This document shows, one piece after another, positions 24,827 to 33,739 of a stretch of 64,000 nt of DNA (positions are counted from its first letter, which is position 1; every line of letters starts with the position of its first letter). The notes below the pieces were generated by a model. The model worked only from the letters and a program-made list of their open reading frames with translations. It was not told where the DNA came from and made no database searches. Origin of the DNA: an uncultured Lachnospiraceae bacterium (lineage in GTDB: Bacteria > Bacillota > Clostridia > Lachnospirales > Lachnospiraceae); NCBI GenBank assembly GCA_900553355.1, contig USDK01000001.1:1-64000 (forward strand), written 5' to 3'. Position numbers and translations under genes: made by a program.

Positions 24827-25309
24827 GTGAAAAAGAAGATTTTGTCAGCTTGCTGTATCGCTCTGTTGGTTTTAAGCATGCCATTTTTTTCAGCAGGGAA
24901 GGTACAAGCAGCGGCTGATGAGCCTGTTTTGGATGGTTCGGTATTGACGAAAGAAAATGAGTCTACTGGGTATGATACAAAAATCACCAGAGGAGTCGAC
25001 CTGTTGACCGGTTATTCGAAGGTGGTACGTTTGGGACCGGGAAAGATATATGCAGGAGGAACGACGATTGCAGCACATGATGTCGAAAGTGTTCGTATTG
25101 GTGTGATGGTAGAGCGAGCCCAAGAAGGAGATACGGAATGGGAGTTCTATGAAGGTTGGCAGAAAGAAAATACAAACACAGATAGAGTAGGTGCCAATAG
25201 AGCTCTAGAAGTAGAAGGCGGATATTACTATCGAGTGAGGTGTTATCATGCGGCCAATGATGATGTCAGCAGTTCCTTTACCGACGGTGTCTACGTGGAA
25301 GAGCCATAA
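24827..25309 (+). CDS. Secreted DUF6147-like protein
   Basis: 160 residues. GTG 24827 lies 6 nt after AGGAGG. A signal peptide (KKKILSACCIALLVLSMPF to VQAAA) is followed by the conserved stretch TRGVDLLTGYSKVVRLGPGK, IYAGGTTIAAHDVESV and GGYYYRVRCYH. This matches the DUF6147 family by recollection; function is unknown. Likely a small exported beta-protein. Confidence 0.75.
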   Translation: MKKKILSACCIALLVLSMPFFSAGKVQAAADEPVLDGSVLTKENESTGYDTKITRGVDLLTGYSKVVRLGPGKIYAGGTTIAAHDVESVRIGVMVERAQEGDTEWEFYEGWQKENTNTDRVGANRALEVEGGYYYRVRCYHAANDDVSSSFTDGVYVEEP

Positions 25310-25365
25310 CCATTTGAAACAAACAGAGAAGGAAAGTTTTTAAAGAAAAGCGATACGAATCGATA

Positions 25366-25536
25366 TCCCGGTGGCGACGGGAATTACAAAATCCGGGGAG
25401 GTTGTGGGACGCGCCGTCTGCGGTGCATGATTTTTTTAAGCAAGTAAAAAATAAATAAATCCTTACATTGAGAAACCGTAAGGTCCACGTTACGGGCCAA
25501 AGACGTCGCTGACAGCGCGTCCCACAGCCTCCCCGG
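25366..25536. repeat. Large GC-rich inverted repeat (structured RNA or MITE-like element)
   Basis: Arms of 22 nt (25393-25414 and 25515-25536) match with one G-T difference and enclose about 100 bp of AT-rich DNA. Further hairpins nest inside (CCTTAC/GTAAGG at about 25461-25483, CGCTGACAGCG near 25508) and just outside (CCCG/CGGG at 25366-25380). No ORF is present. The base composition of arms and loop differs sharply. It may be a small non-autonomous element or a structured RNA. Confidence 0.55.
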
Positions 25537-25572
25537 CAACAAACAAAAAGAGAACAAAGGTGCAAAAGAAAG

Positions 25573-25604
25573 AAAAGGATGCGGTAGTGTTCCGCATCCT
25601 TTTT
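25573..25604. terminator. Bidirectional terminator
   Basis: AAAAGGATGCGG pairs with CCGCATCCTTTT around a 7-nt loop, with T/A tracts on both sides. It ends the TSCPD gene on the minus strand and can stop plus-strand transcription. Confidence 0.9.
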
Positions 25605-25610
25605 CGCGCA

Positions 25611-25853
25611 CTATTGACCAGCTGCCTGTCTCAGAGCATGAGCGAGCTGATCCGGGCAGGAAGTAGCCTTGTTCCCACAACGAATACCCTCCAGCCGGGT
25701 AATGGCATCCTGAACATTCATGCCTTTTACCAGATGAGAGATCCCCTGAGTATTTCCGCTGCATCCGCCGACAAACTCTACATTTTTAATTGTATCTCCG
25801 TCCAGATCCACATGGATCAGACGAGAACAGACGCCGTGAGGAATATATTCCAT
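25611..25853 (-). CDS. TSCPD-domain protein (TIGR03905 type)
   Basis: 80 residues. The conserved TSCPDQLAHAL near the C-terminus, together with GGCSGNTQGI and GIRCGNKATSCPD, defines the TSCPD family. The same domain is found at the end of some class II ribonucleotide reductases. The stand-alone form has no assigned function. Cysteines could bind metal. Single-gene unit. Confidence 0.88.
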   Translation of the reverse strand: MEYIPHGVCSRLIHVDLDGDTIKNVEFVGGCSGNTQGISHLVKGMNVQDAITRLEGIRCGNKATSCPDQLAHALRQAAGQ

Positions 25854-26014
25854 ATCAGTACAGCCTCCTCTTTTGCAAGTAAGATTTGAAAAGCCATGTG
25901 GATTGTTCCGTGTTTCGCACTACAATCCGGCTCGACATTAGTTTATATTATAGCAGAAAATATTGCAGTTCACAAGGGATTCTGCTAGAGTGAAAGAATG
26001 GAAGGAGGAAGAGC

Positions 26015-26710
26015 ATGAAGACAGGAATTATCGGAGCAATGGAAGAAGAGGTAACAGCGCTTAAAGAAGCTATGGATGTCCATAAGGTGACAGAAGCTGC
26101 ATCCATGGAATTTGTAGAAGGAACACTTGAAGGAAAAGAGGTTGTAGTGGTAAGAAGCGGCGTCGGCAAGGTCAATGCAGGAGTCTGCGCACAGATCCTG
26201 GCGCAGCAGTTTCAGGTATCAGCGATCATCAATACGGGGATTGCAGGATCTCTGGATGCAGGGATCGACATCGGGGATATGGTGATCTCTACGGATGCGG
26301 TATACCACGACGTAGATGCAGGTACCTTTGGCTACGAACCAGGACAAGTTCCACGGATGGATACACTGACATTTCCGGCAGACCCGGAGCTGATCCGGAA
26401 GGCTTCCGAAGCAAACAGAAAGGCGAATCCGGATATCCAGACCTTCACGGGACGGGTAGCAAGCGGTGATCAGTTTATCGGCGACCAGGCGCGCAAGGAC
26501 TGGATCAAACAGACGTTTCACGCATCCTGTGTAGAAATGGAAGGAACTGCCATAGCTCACGTGGCATACCTGAACAAAGTTTCGTATGTCATCATTCGTG
26601 CAATTTCGGACAAAGCTGACAATAGTGCGGTGATGGACTATCCTACCTTTGAAAAGCAGGCAATTGCCCACAGCGTGGCGCTGGTAAAGGAATTGATGCG
26701 GATGCTTTAA
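26015..26710 (+). CDS. mtnN: 5'-Methylthioadenosine/S-adenosylhomocysteine nucleosidase
   Basis: 231 residues. Hydrolyses MTA and SAH, recycling methionine and releasing the AI-2 precursor. Motifs: GIIGAMEEEV (catalytic Glu12), NTGIAGSLD, VASGDQFI, CVEMEGTAIAHVA (substrate Glu) and RAISDKAD (catalytic Asp). GAAGGAGGAAGAGC precedes the ATG. Confidence 0.95.
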   Translation: MKTGIIGAMEEEVTALKEAMDVHKVTEAASMEFVEGTLEGKEVVVVRSGVGKVNAGVCAQILAQQFQVSAIINTGIAGSLDAGIDIGDMVISTDAVYHDVDAGTFGYEPGQVPRMDTLTFPADPELIRKASEANRKANPDIQTFTGRVASGDQFIGDQARKDWIKQTFHASCVEMEGTAIAHVAYLNKVSYVIIRAISDKADNSAVMDYPTFEKQAIAHSVALVKELMRML

Positions 26711-26785
26711 ACTATCGCCGGACAAAAAAGACAATGGATCCACAATATCCGCCAGAATCTGCGCGGAATCTGTAGAACACTTTTT

Positions 26786-26837
26786 AAGCGCTCCTTTTGA
26801 TTTTCCAGTATAATGCAGTCAAAAGGAGGGCTTTTTT
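26786..26837 (+). terminator. Terminator-like hairpin enclosing the next gene's ribosome site
   Basis: Arms of 15 nt (26786-26800, 26819-26833, one mismatch) around an 18-nt loop are followed by a run of T directly before ATG 26838. The right arm contains AGGAGGG, the Shine-Dalgarno of the next gene. TATAAT lies in the loop (26809-26814). This is the same layout as at 8304-8359. It would end mtnN transcription and hide the ribosome site in read-through RNA. Confidence 0.75.
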
Positions 26838-27626
26838 ATGTTAGAAATCATATTAGAGGGGCGCATTTTATATGTGCTGATGGGGATCACGACGGCAGCG
26901 GGTATCTTAAGCAAAATCGTGGTGAATCTTTCGCTGAAACGGCTGGTGTGGGCGGCGGGAAATATGAATAAGAGCAATCACCCGTTGATGCGGCTGGTAA
27001 AGGCAAAGTTTGAACATGCCTGCATGGTCAGCGATACCGTGGAAAATGTGGAAGTATTTGTGGACAAGTATCTGTATGAATACCGGGTGGCCGGGATCAA
27101 GCTGCATACCTGGCGCAGGATGGAGAAGGCAGCCGCAGCCGTGTGTCTGGTACTTGGCATTGCAGGTGCGGCCGGATGGTACATACGGCTGGACGGAATG
27201 GGGGACGCTGTGCTTCGGACAGGCGCCGTCGGAGGAGGACTTGCAGTCTTTGTATATCTTTTCCATCTGACAACAGACGAGGGATACCGGCTGAACGCAG
27301 TAAAAAATTATATGGTAGACTATCTGGAGAATGTCTGCAGACGTAAATATGAAAAAGCATATCAGAAGGAAATCCAGGTGATGGCTCCGGAGGCGCACCT
27401 GGCAGCCGACGAACCTGTAAAAGACATGGTTGCGGTACAGAAGGCAGAGGAAGAGCAGCCGGAAGTAAGGAAAGAGGAAAGTGTATTTCCGGAAAGCCGC
27501 CTGAAAGCGCCGGAGGAGAAGAAGACCACACCACAGGGAATGGTCCAGACGGCCGAGAAGGAGAAAGAAAAAGAAGTGGACAAAGATGTGCTGATCCGAC
27601 AGATCCTGGAAGAGTTTATGGCCTGA
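26838..27626 (+). CDS. Membrane protein of unknown function
   Basis: 262 residues. A hydrophobic N-terminus (about 5-30), two central membrane segments (about 95-117 and 125-145) and a charged Glu/Lys-rich C-terminal tail of about 90 residues, probably cytoplasmic. Between segment one and two is a conserved-looking soluble stretch (KLHTWRRMEKA). I do not recognise the family. The start is fixed by AGGAGGG 8 nt upstream. Expression is probably controlled by the overlapping hairpin. Confidence 0.65.
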   Translation: MLEIILEGRILYVLMGITTAAGILSKIVVNLSLKRLVWAAGNMNKSNHPLMRLVKAKFEHACMVSDTVENVEVFVDKYLYEYRVAGIKLHTWRRMEKAAAAVCLVLGIAGAAGWYIRLDGMGDAVLRTGAVGGGLAVFVYLFHLTTDEGYRLNAVKNYMVDYLENVCRRKYEKAYQKEIQVMAPEAHLAADEPVKDMVAVQKAEEEQPEVRKEESVFPESRLKAPEEKKTTPQGMVQTAEKEKEKEVDKDVLIRQILEEFMA

Positions 27627-27631
27627 TGCGC

Positions 27632-27660
27632 TTGCGAAACGACTCCTGATTTGCTAATAT
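27632..27660 (+). promoter_or_regulatory. Possible promoter of pgi
   Basis: TTGCGA (27632-27637), 17 nt, TAATAT (27655-27660); an overlapping TATAAT lies at 27658-27663. A CGTTCC/GGAACG hairpin follows at about 27670-27694. Confidence 0.4.
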
Positions 27661-27740
27661 AATAGATGTACGTTCCAGTAACAGAAGAGGAACGGAGTAA
27701 ATGATATCTCGAAGGATTAGGAATGGAAGGAGTCACGATC

Positions 27741-29087
27741 ATGAGTAAAGTTACATTTGACTATTCAAAGGCAAAAGCATTTATAGCAGATCATGAAATG
27801 GTATCAATGAAGAAGATCGCGGAAGCAGCAAAGGCGGAGCTTCTTGGAAGAGAAGGAGCCGGAAATGATTTCCTGGGATGGATCGATCTTCCGGTTGATT
27901 ATGATAAAGAAGAGTTTGCAAGGATCAAGCAGGCAGCAGCAAAGATCCAGAATGACTCGGAGGTGCTTCTCGTTATCGGAATTGGTGGCTCTTATCTGGG
28001 CGCAAGAGCGGCGATTGAATTTCTGTGCCACAACTTTTACAATATGGTATCAAAGGAGATCCGCAAGACTCCGGAGATTTATTATGTAGGAAACAGCATC
28101 AGCAGTACATACCTGAAACATCTCATCGATGTGGTCGGAGACAGAGATTTCTCTGTAAACATCATCTCCAAATCCGGCACGACGACAGAGCCGGCAATTG
28201 CATTCCGCATTTTCAAGGAAATGCTGGAAAAGAAATATGGAAAAGAAGAGGCGGCAAAGAGAATCTATGCCACGACCGATAAGGCAAAGGGTGCGTTAAA
28301 GAACCTGGCGACAGAAGAAGGATATGAGTCCTTTGTTGTTCCGGATGATGTGGGCGGACGGTTCTCCGTACTGACAGCGGTAGGTCTTCTGCCGATCGCA
28401 GTCAGCGGAGCAGATATTGACCAGCTGATGGCCGGAGCGGCAGCAGGCAGGGAGCGTGCGCTGAATGCAGCATTTGAGGAAAACGACGCCATGCAGTATG
28501 CGGCAGTCCGCAATATCCTTTTCAGAAAAGGAAAAGCGGTGGAGATCCTGGCCAATTATGAGCCAAGCCTTCACTATGTATCCGAGTGGTGGAAGCAGCT
28601 CTACGGCGAGAGCGAAGGCAAGGATCAGAAGGGAATCTTCCCGGCATCTGTAGATCTGACCACAGATCTTCACTCCATGGGACAGTTCATCCAGGACGGA
28701 AGCCGTATCATGTATGAGACCGTCATGAATGTAGAAGAGTCACAGGAAGAGATCATCATTCAGGAAGAGCCGGTAGATCTGGACGGCCTTAACTATCTGG
28801 CAGGGAAGAGCGTGGACTTTGTAAATAAGAGTGCCATGAATGGAACAGTGCTGGCTCATACTGACGGAAATGTGCCAAACCTGATGGTTAATATCCCGAG
28901 ACAGGACGAGTTCTCTCTGGGAGAATTGTTCTATTTCTTCGAATTTGCCTGCGGAGTCAGCGGATATATCCTGGGTGTGAACCCATTTAACCAGCCGGGC
29001 GTAGAGAGCTATAAGAAAAACATGTTTGCGCTGCTTGGAAAGCCTGGATATGAAAAAGAAAGAGAAGAACTTCTGAAAAGACTGTAA
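27741..29087 (+). CDS. pgi: Glucose-6-phosphate isomerase
   Basis: 448 residues, the short bacterial form. Interconverts glucose-6-P and fructose-6-P in glycolysis. Motifs: [59 protein letters not shown] and a C-terminal [12 protein letters not shown] (active-site Lys). ATG 27741 follows GGAAGGAG by 8 nt. Its stop overlaps the next start by one base (TAATG). Confidence 0.97.
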   Translation: MSKVTFDYSKAKAFIADHEMVSMKKIAEAAKAELLGREGAGNDFLGWIDLPVDYDKEEFARIKQAAAKIQNDSEVLLVIGIGGSYLGARAAIEFLCHNFYNMVSKEIRKTPEIYYVGNSISSTYLKHLIDVVGDRDFSVNIISKSGTTTEPAIAFRIFKEMLEKKYGKEEAAKRIYATTDKAKGALKNLATEEGYESFVVPDDVGGRFSVLTAVGLLPIAVSGADIDQLMAGAAAGRERALNAAFEENDAMQYAAVRNILFRKGKAVEILANYEPSLHYVSEWWKQLYGESEGKDQKGIFPASVDLTTDLHSMGQFIQDGSRIMYETVMNVEESQEEIIIQEEPVDLDGLNYLAGKSVDFVNKSAMNGTVLAHTDGNVPNLMVNIPRQDEFSLGELFYFFEFACGVSGYILGVNPFNQPGVESYKKNMFALLGKPGYEKEREELLKRL

Positions 29088-30505
29088 TGCATACATTAAT
29101 GGACAGGCTGACGGCATATGGAACTTCGGATTACTATGGGTTCCATATGCCGGGCCATAAACGAAACATAGATCTGTGTGGAGGGGTATCTCCCTATCAG
29201 ATTGATATCACAGAAATAGACGGATTTGACGACCTGCATCACGCAGAAGGCATCTTAAAGGATGCACAGGAGCTGGCAGCAAAAGCATACTACGCACAGG
29301 AAACACATTTCCTTATTAATGGAAGTACGGTTGGAATCCTGAGTGCGATTCTTGGCACGACCAGACGTGGGGACGAGATCCTGGCGGCAAGGAACTGTCA
29401 TAAATCGGTGTACCATGCCATCGAGATGCAGGAGCTTCGTCCGTTTTATATTTATCCGGGCTTTGATCCGGAAACACAGCTGAACACAGAGATTTCTGCA
29501 GATGAGATTCAGGCAGCGCTCCGGGAGCATCCCGGAATACGTGCGGTGGTGATCGTATCTCCCACCTACGACGGAATCGTCTCAGATGTAGAAGCGATCG
29601 CAGAGGCGGTCCATGCGCACGGCATCCCATTGATCGTGGATGAGGCACATGGAGCGCATTTTGGTTTTCACCCGTATTTTCCAGAAAATTCTAATACAAG
29701 AGGCGCAGATATTGTGATCCACAGCCTGCACAAGACACTGCCGTCATTGACGCAGACGGCTCTTCTTCATATAAATGGAGAGCTTGTGGACCCAAGAAGA
29801 GTGAGAAAGTATCTGCATATGCTGCAGTCCAGCAGCCCTTCCTACGTGCTGATGGCGTCGATGGACAGCTGCATCCGTCTGGTGTCGGGGCAAGGAAGAG
29901 AATTGTTTGCCCCGTATGTGGAAATGCTGAAAAGGACCCGAAGAGAACTGCAGGGACTGAAAAATCTGCGGCTGATTCACACCTCGTCTATGGAGCCCTC
30001 CAAGCTGGTCGTCTCGGTAAAGGGTGCAGAGATCTCCAGCCGGGAGCTGTACCGGAGACTGGTGGAGGAGTATCATCTCCAGCCGGAGATGTGTGCCGGA
30101 AGCTATGTCCTTTTGATGACCTCTGTGGGAGACACCAGGGAAGGGATGGACCGGCTCATAGAAGCGTTGAAAAGGATAGACAGACAGATTGGCAGCTGCA
30201 AGAAAGAAGAACGCTTCCCCGGGGCAGCAGGATATCCGCGGCAGGAGCTGGTATGGACGCCGCAGGAGGCAGAAGGCCTCAGGGAGAAAAATCCTTCCGA
30301 AATCCGGAGGATTCCGTGGGCCAAGTGTGCAGGAGAGATCTCCATGGAATACGCCTATCTCTATCCGCCGGGATGTCCTTTGATTGTTCCGGGAGAAAGG
30401 GTATCACAAGAAGCGGCAGATATGTTACAATGGTATAGGAAACAGGGATTCACAGTGGAAGGACTGGCAGATGATTCCCGGATCGAGGTGTGGCATCATG
30501 GGTAA
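29087..30505 (+). CDS. Orn/Lys/Arg decarboxylase family PLP enzyme (YaaO-like)
   Basis: 472 residues. Fold-type I decarboxylase of the short YaaO type, probably making a diamine or agmatine from a basic amino acid. Motifs: GFHMPGHKRN, the PLP His/Asp in DEAHGAHFGFH and the Schiff-base Lys in HSLHKTLPSLTQ. ATG 29087 shares a base with the pgi stop, so translation is coupled. Followed by a guanylate kinase-like gene and holB, as yaaO is followed by tmk and holB in Bacillus. Substrate unknown. Confidence 0.88.
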   Translation: MHTLMDRLTAYGTSDYYGFHMPGHKRNIDLCGGVSPYQIDITEIDGFDDLHHAEGILKDAQELAAKAYYAQETHFLINGSTVGILSAILGTTRRGDEILAARNCHKSVYHAIEMQELRPFYIYPGFDPETQLNTEISADEIQAALREHPGIRAVVIVSPTYDGIVSDVEAIAEAVHAHGIPLIVDEAHGAHFGFHPYFPENSNTRGADIVIHSLHKTLPSLTQTALLHINGELVDPRRVRKYLHMLQSSSPSYVLMASMDSCIRLVSGQGRELFAPYVEMLKRTRRELQGLKNLRLIHTSSMEPSKLVVSVKGAEISSRELYRRLVEEYHLQPEMCAGSYVLLMTSVGDTREGMDRLIEALKRIDRQIGSCKKEERFPGAAGYPRQELVWTPQEAEGLREKNPSEIRRIPWAKCAGEISMEYAYLYPPGCPLIVPGERVSQEAADMLQWYRKQGFTVEGLADDSRIEVWHHG

Positions 30506-31085
30506 AATCTATTATATGATGGGAAAGAGTTCCTCAGGGAAGGATACTTTATTTAAAGAAGTAAAAAATGCCCTGCCAGAGCTGAAAACGATCACGCTTT
30601 ATACAACCCGGCCGATCCGAAAAGGAGAAAAAGACGGTGTAGAGTATTTTTTTGTGACAGATGAGGTGCTGGATGCGTATGAGCGGCAGGGAAAGCTGGT
30701 GGAGCAAAGAGTCTATGATACGGTCTGCGGACCATGGCGCTATGCCACCGTGGATGACGGCCAGATCGATCTTGAAAGCGGCGATTATCTGGTGATCGGT
30801 ACGCTGGAATCCTATGAGAAGATGCGGACCTTTTACGGCAGGGACGCTCTGATCCCACTCTATATTGAGGTAGAGGACGGCGAAAGGCTGGAGCGGGCGC
30901 TGAAAAGAGAACGGAGCCAGAAGAAACCGGAATATGCAGAGATGTGCAGGAGGTTTCTTGCAGACACCAGAGATTTTTCTGAGGAAAACCTGGAGAGGCT
31001 CGGGATACGGAAACGGTTTATAAACCAGAAGAAAGAAAAATGTTTAGAAGAAATCATAGGGGAAATACGACATGGGAAGTTTTAA
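30498..31085 (+). CDS. gmk: Guanylate kinase-family P-loop kinase
   Basis: 195 residues. P-loop GKSSSGKDT, GMP-binding TTRPIRKGEKDGVEYFF, and a lid region with RERSQKKPEYAEMCRR. The motifs are those of guanylate kinase (ATP + GMP). It sits where Bacillus has thymidylate kinase. ATG 30498 overlaps the decarboxylase gene by 8 nt, and it overlaps holB by 14 nt. It may be a paralogue beside a standard gmk elsewhere. Confidence 0.82.
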   Translation: MGKIYYMMGKSSSGKDTLFKEVKNALPELKTITLYTTRPIRKGEKDGVEYFFVTDEVLDAYERQGKLVEQRVYDTVCGPWRYATVDDGQIDLESGDYLVIGTLESYEKMRTFYGRDALIPLYIEVEDGERLERALKRERSQKKPEYAEMCRRFLADTRDFSEENLERLGIRKRFINQKKEKCLEEIIGEIRHGKF

Positions 31086-32061
31086 AGATGTAGTCGGACA
31101 CAAGGACATCATAAAGTACATTCAGAATGCGGTAGAAAGCGGACAGGTGGGGCATGCCTATATCCTGAACGGAGAGAGAGGATCAGGAAAGAAGATGCTG
31201 GCCAGTCTGTTTGCCATGACACTTTTGTGTGAAAAAGGAGGACCGGATCCCTGTAATGTATGCCATTCCTGTAAGCAGGCAGAGAGCGGCAATCATCCGG
31301 ATATCATCAAAGTGACCCATGAAAAACCAGGTACGATCAGCGTGGATGACATCCGGGAGCAGGTAAATGACACGGTGATGGTCAAACCCTATCAGGGACC
31401 TTACAAGGTGTATATTATCGACCATGCAGAGCTGATGACCCAGCAGGCGCAGAATGCACTGTTAAAGACGCTGGAAGAGCCGCCGGAATATGTGGTATTT
31501 TTTCTGCTGACGGAAAATGCGGAGGCGCTTCTGCCTACCATTACGTCCAGATGCGTCATGCTGCGGCTGCGCAATATCCGAAATACGCTGATCCGTAAAT
31601 ATTTGATGGAAGTGCTGCAGGTGCCGGATTATAAGGCGGACATGTGTACGGCATTTGCCCAGGGGAATCTGGGAAGAGCCATTATGCTGGCAAATTCTGA
31701 GCATTTCAACGAGATCCGGGAGGAAGCTGTCCAGCTTCTGAAGTATATTCATGAGATGGAGCTTAGCGAGATCGTACAGGCGGTGAACCGGATCACAGCT
31801 TATAAATTAGAAATCACAGACTATCTGGATATCATCATGATATGGTACCGGGACGTCTTACTATATAAAGCGACAAAAGATATGGACAAGGTTGTCTTTA
31901 AAGAGCAGATTTCCTATATAAAGGAACAGGCGAAAAAGAGCTCCTATGAAGGGATCGAGACGATCTTAAAGGCACTGGATACGGCAAAGGCGAGACTGCG
32001 CGCCAATGTCAACTTTGATCTGGTGATGGAGCTGTTGTTTTTAACGATAAAGGAGAATTAA
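31072..32061 (+). CDS. holB: DNA polymerase III subunit delta'
   Basis: 329 residues. Clamp-loader subunit. AAA-type fold: HAYILNGERGSGKKMLA (P-loop with Lys in place of Thr/Ser, fitting the non-ATPase delta'), zinc module CNVCHSCKQAESGNHPD, VYIIDHAELMT and SRC finger TITSRCVML. Overlaps gmk; next gene follows in 4 bp. Confidence 0.93.
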   Translation: MGSFKDVVGHKDIIKYIQNAVESGQVGHAYILNGERGSGKKMLASLFAMTLLCEKGGPDPCNVCHSCKQAESGNHPDIIKVTHEKPGTISVDDIREQVNDTVMVKPYQGPYKVYIIDHAELMTQQAQNALLKTLEEPPEYVVFFLLTENAEALLPTITSRCVMLRLRNIRNTLIRKYLMEVLQVPDYKADMCTAFAQGNLGRAIMLANSEHFNEIREEAVQLLKYIHEMELSEIVQAVNRITAYKLEITDYLDIIMIWYRDVLLYKATKDMDKVVFKEQISYIKEQAKKSSYEGIETILKALDTAKARLRANVNFDLVMELLFLTIKEN

Positions 32062-32065
32062 TTAT

Positions 32066-32977
32066 ATGACAAAAGTAATAGGCGTAAGGTTCCGCCGGGC
32101 AGGAAAGATCTATTTTTTTGCACCGGGGAAATATAAAGTCAGGACCGGGGACAAGGTGATCGTAGAGACGGCCCGCGGCGTAGAGTTCGGGTCAGTAGTC
32201 ACAGGCCCCAAAGAGGTAGAGGACGAAAAGATCATGCAGCCCTTAAAGCAGGTGATCCGGATCGCCACAGCGGATGATGTCCGTCGGGAAGAAAAAAACC
32301 GGGAAAAGGAAAAGGAAGCCTTTGGCATCTGCCTGGAAAAGATCCGTAAGCACGGGCTGGAAATGAAATTGATCGACGCAGAGTACACCTTTGACAATAA
32401 TAAAGTATTGTTTTATTTTACAGCGGATGGCCGTATCGACTTCAGAGAGCTGGTCAAGGATCTGGCCAGCGTGTTCAGGACCAGGATCGAGCTCAGACAG
32501 ATCGGAGTGAGGGATGAGACAAAGATCCGCGGAGGCATCGGGATCTGTGGAAGGGAGTTATGCTGCCACACATATCTGTCAGAATTTGCGCCGGTATCGA
32601 TCAAGATGGCCAAGGAGCAGAATCTGTCGCTGAATCCTTCCAAAATTTCCGGAGTCTGCGGAAGACTGATGTGCTGTCTGACCAATGAGGAACAGATTTA
32701 TGAAGAACTGAACCGCCATCTTCCGTCGGCAGGGGATCATGTGACAACGCCGGAAGGGCTGAAAGGGGACGTCCAGGCAGTGAATATCCTCCGCCAGATG
32801 GTAAAAGTCGTGGTGGCTCTGGACAACGATGAAAAGGAGATCCGGGAGTATAAGGCTTCCGAACTGAAGTTTAAGCCAAGGCGAAGAAAGAAAGACATGA
32901 AGATTTCCAAAGAGGAAATGGCAGAGCTTAAAAATTTAGAGGAAAAGAATGGAGCCTCAAAATTAGACGATGAATAA
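32066..32977 (+). CDS. yaaT: YaaT/RicT PSP1-domain protein
   Basis: 303 residues. PSP1 domain protein needed with YlbF and YmcA for RNA processing and entry to sporulation in Bacillus (family knowledge). Conserved Cys-rich stretches GICGRELCCHTYL and GVCGRLMCCLTNEE; the N-terminal VIGVRFRRAGKIYFFAPG is typical. The tail is charged and Lys-rich. Starts 4 bp after holB, as in Bacillus. Confidence 0.93.
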   Translation: MTKVIGVRFRRAGKIYFFAPGKYKVRTGDKVIVETARGVEFGSVVTGPKEVEDEKIMQPLKQVIRIATADDVRREEKNREKEKEAFGICLEKIRKHGLEMKLIDAEYTFDNNKVLFYFTADGRIDFRELVKDLASVFRTRIELRQIGVRDETKIRGGIGICGRELCCHTYLSEFAPVSIKMAKEQNLSLNPSKISGVCGRLMCCLTNEEQIYEELNRHLPSAGDHVTTPEGLKGDVQAVNILRQMVKVVVALDNDEKEIREYKASELKFKPRRRKKDMKISKEEMAELKNLEEKNGASKLDDE

Positions 32978-33725
32978 AGAACAACAGAATGATTTCTTAT
33001 ATCCGGGCGAGAGGCTGGACGACCTGCAGATCAAGGGCTATCAGATTATCCAGAGCCCGGGCAGATTCTGCTTTGGCATGGATGCGGTGCTGTTAAGCGC
33101 TTTTGCCAGAGTAAAAAAGGGAGAGAGGGCTCTGGATCTTGGATGTGGCAACGGAATCCTGCCGATTCTGCTTGCAGCCAAGTATCCCGGAGAACATTTT
33201 ACCGGACTGGAAATCCAGGAGGAAAGCGCCCGGATGGCTGCGCGGAGTGTAAAGCTTAACAGTCTGGAGGAAAAAGTCAATATTGTAACCGGAGACATCA
33301 AAGAAGCAGCTTCTGTTTTTGGAGCGGCTTCTTTTGAAGTCATTACTACAAATCCGCCCTATATGATCGGCAGTCACGGCCTTCGAAATGAAAAAGAAGC
33401 ATTATATATTGCAAGGCATGAGGTGCTGTGTACGATCGATGATATCGTAAGGGAAAGTGCAAAAGTGCTGAAGTCCAAAGGCAGATTTTATATGGTACAC
33501 CGTCCTTTCCGCCTGCCGGAGCTGTTTTCAAAGATGTCGTCTGCAGGCATCGAGCCTAAGCGGATGCGGCTGGTTTACCCTTATGTGGATAAGGAGCCCA
33601 ATATGGTCCTGATCGAAGGGCTGAAGGGCGGCAGCCCAAGACTGCAGACAGACCCGCCGCTGATCGTGTATGAGAAGGATGGGAGTTATACGGACGAACT
33701 GAAAAGGCTGTATGGTGTGGAATAG
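32970..33725 (+). CDS. yabB: YabB-like tRNA adenine-N6 methyltransferase
   Basis: 251 residues. SAM-dependent methyltransferase of the tRNA1(Val) A37-N6 class. Motifs: ALDLGCGNGILPILLA (SAM), FTGLEIQEESARMA, and catalytic TTNPPYM. The N-terminal FCFGMDAVLLSAFA is typical of the family. Overlaps yaaT by 8 nt; its place next to yaaT and before rsmI matches the Bacillus yabB position. Confidence 0.88.
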   Translation: MNKEQQNDFLYPGERLDDLQIKGYQIIQSPGRFCFGMDAVLLSAFARVKKGERALDLGCGNGILPILLAAKYPGEHFTGLEIQEESARMAARSVKLNSLEEKVNIVTGDIKEAASVFGAASFEVITTNPPYMIGSHGLRNEKEALYIARHEVLCTIDDIVRESAKVLKSKGRFYMVHRPFRLPELFSKMSSAGIEPKRMRLVYPYVDKEPNMVLIEGLKGGSPRLQTDPPLIVYEKDGSYTDELKRLYGVE

Positions 33726-33739
33726 GAAAGGAGCAGGCT

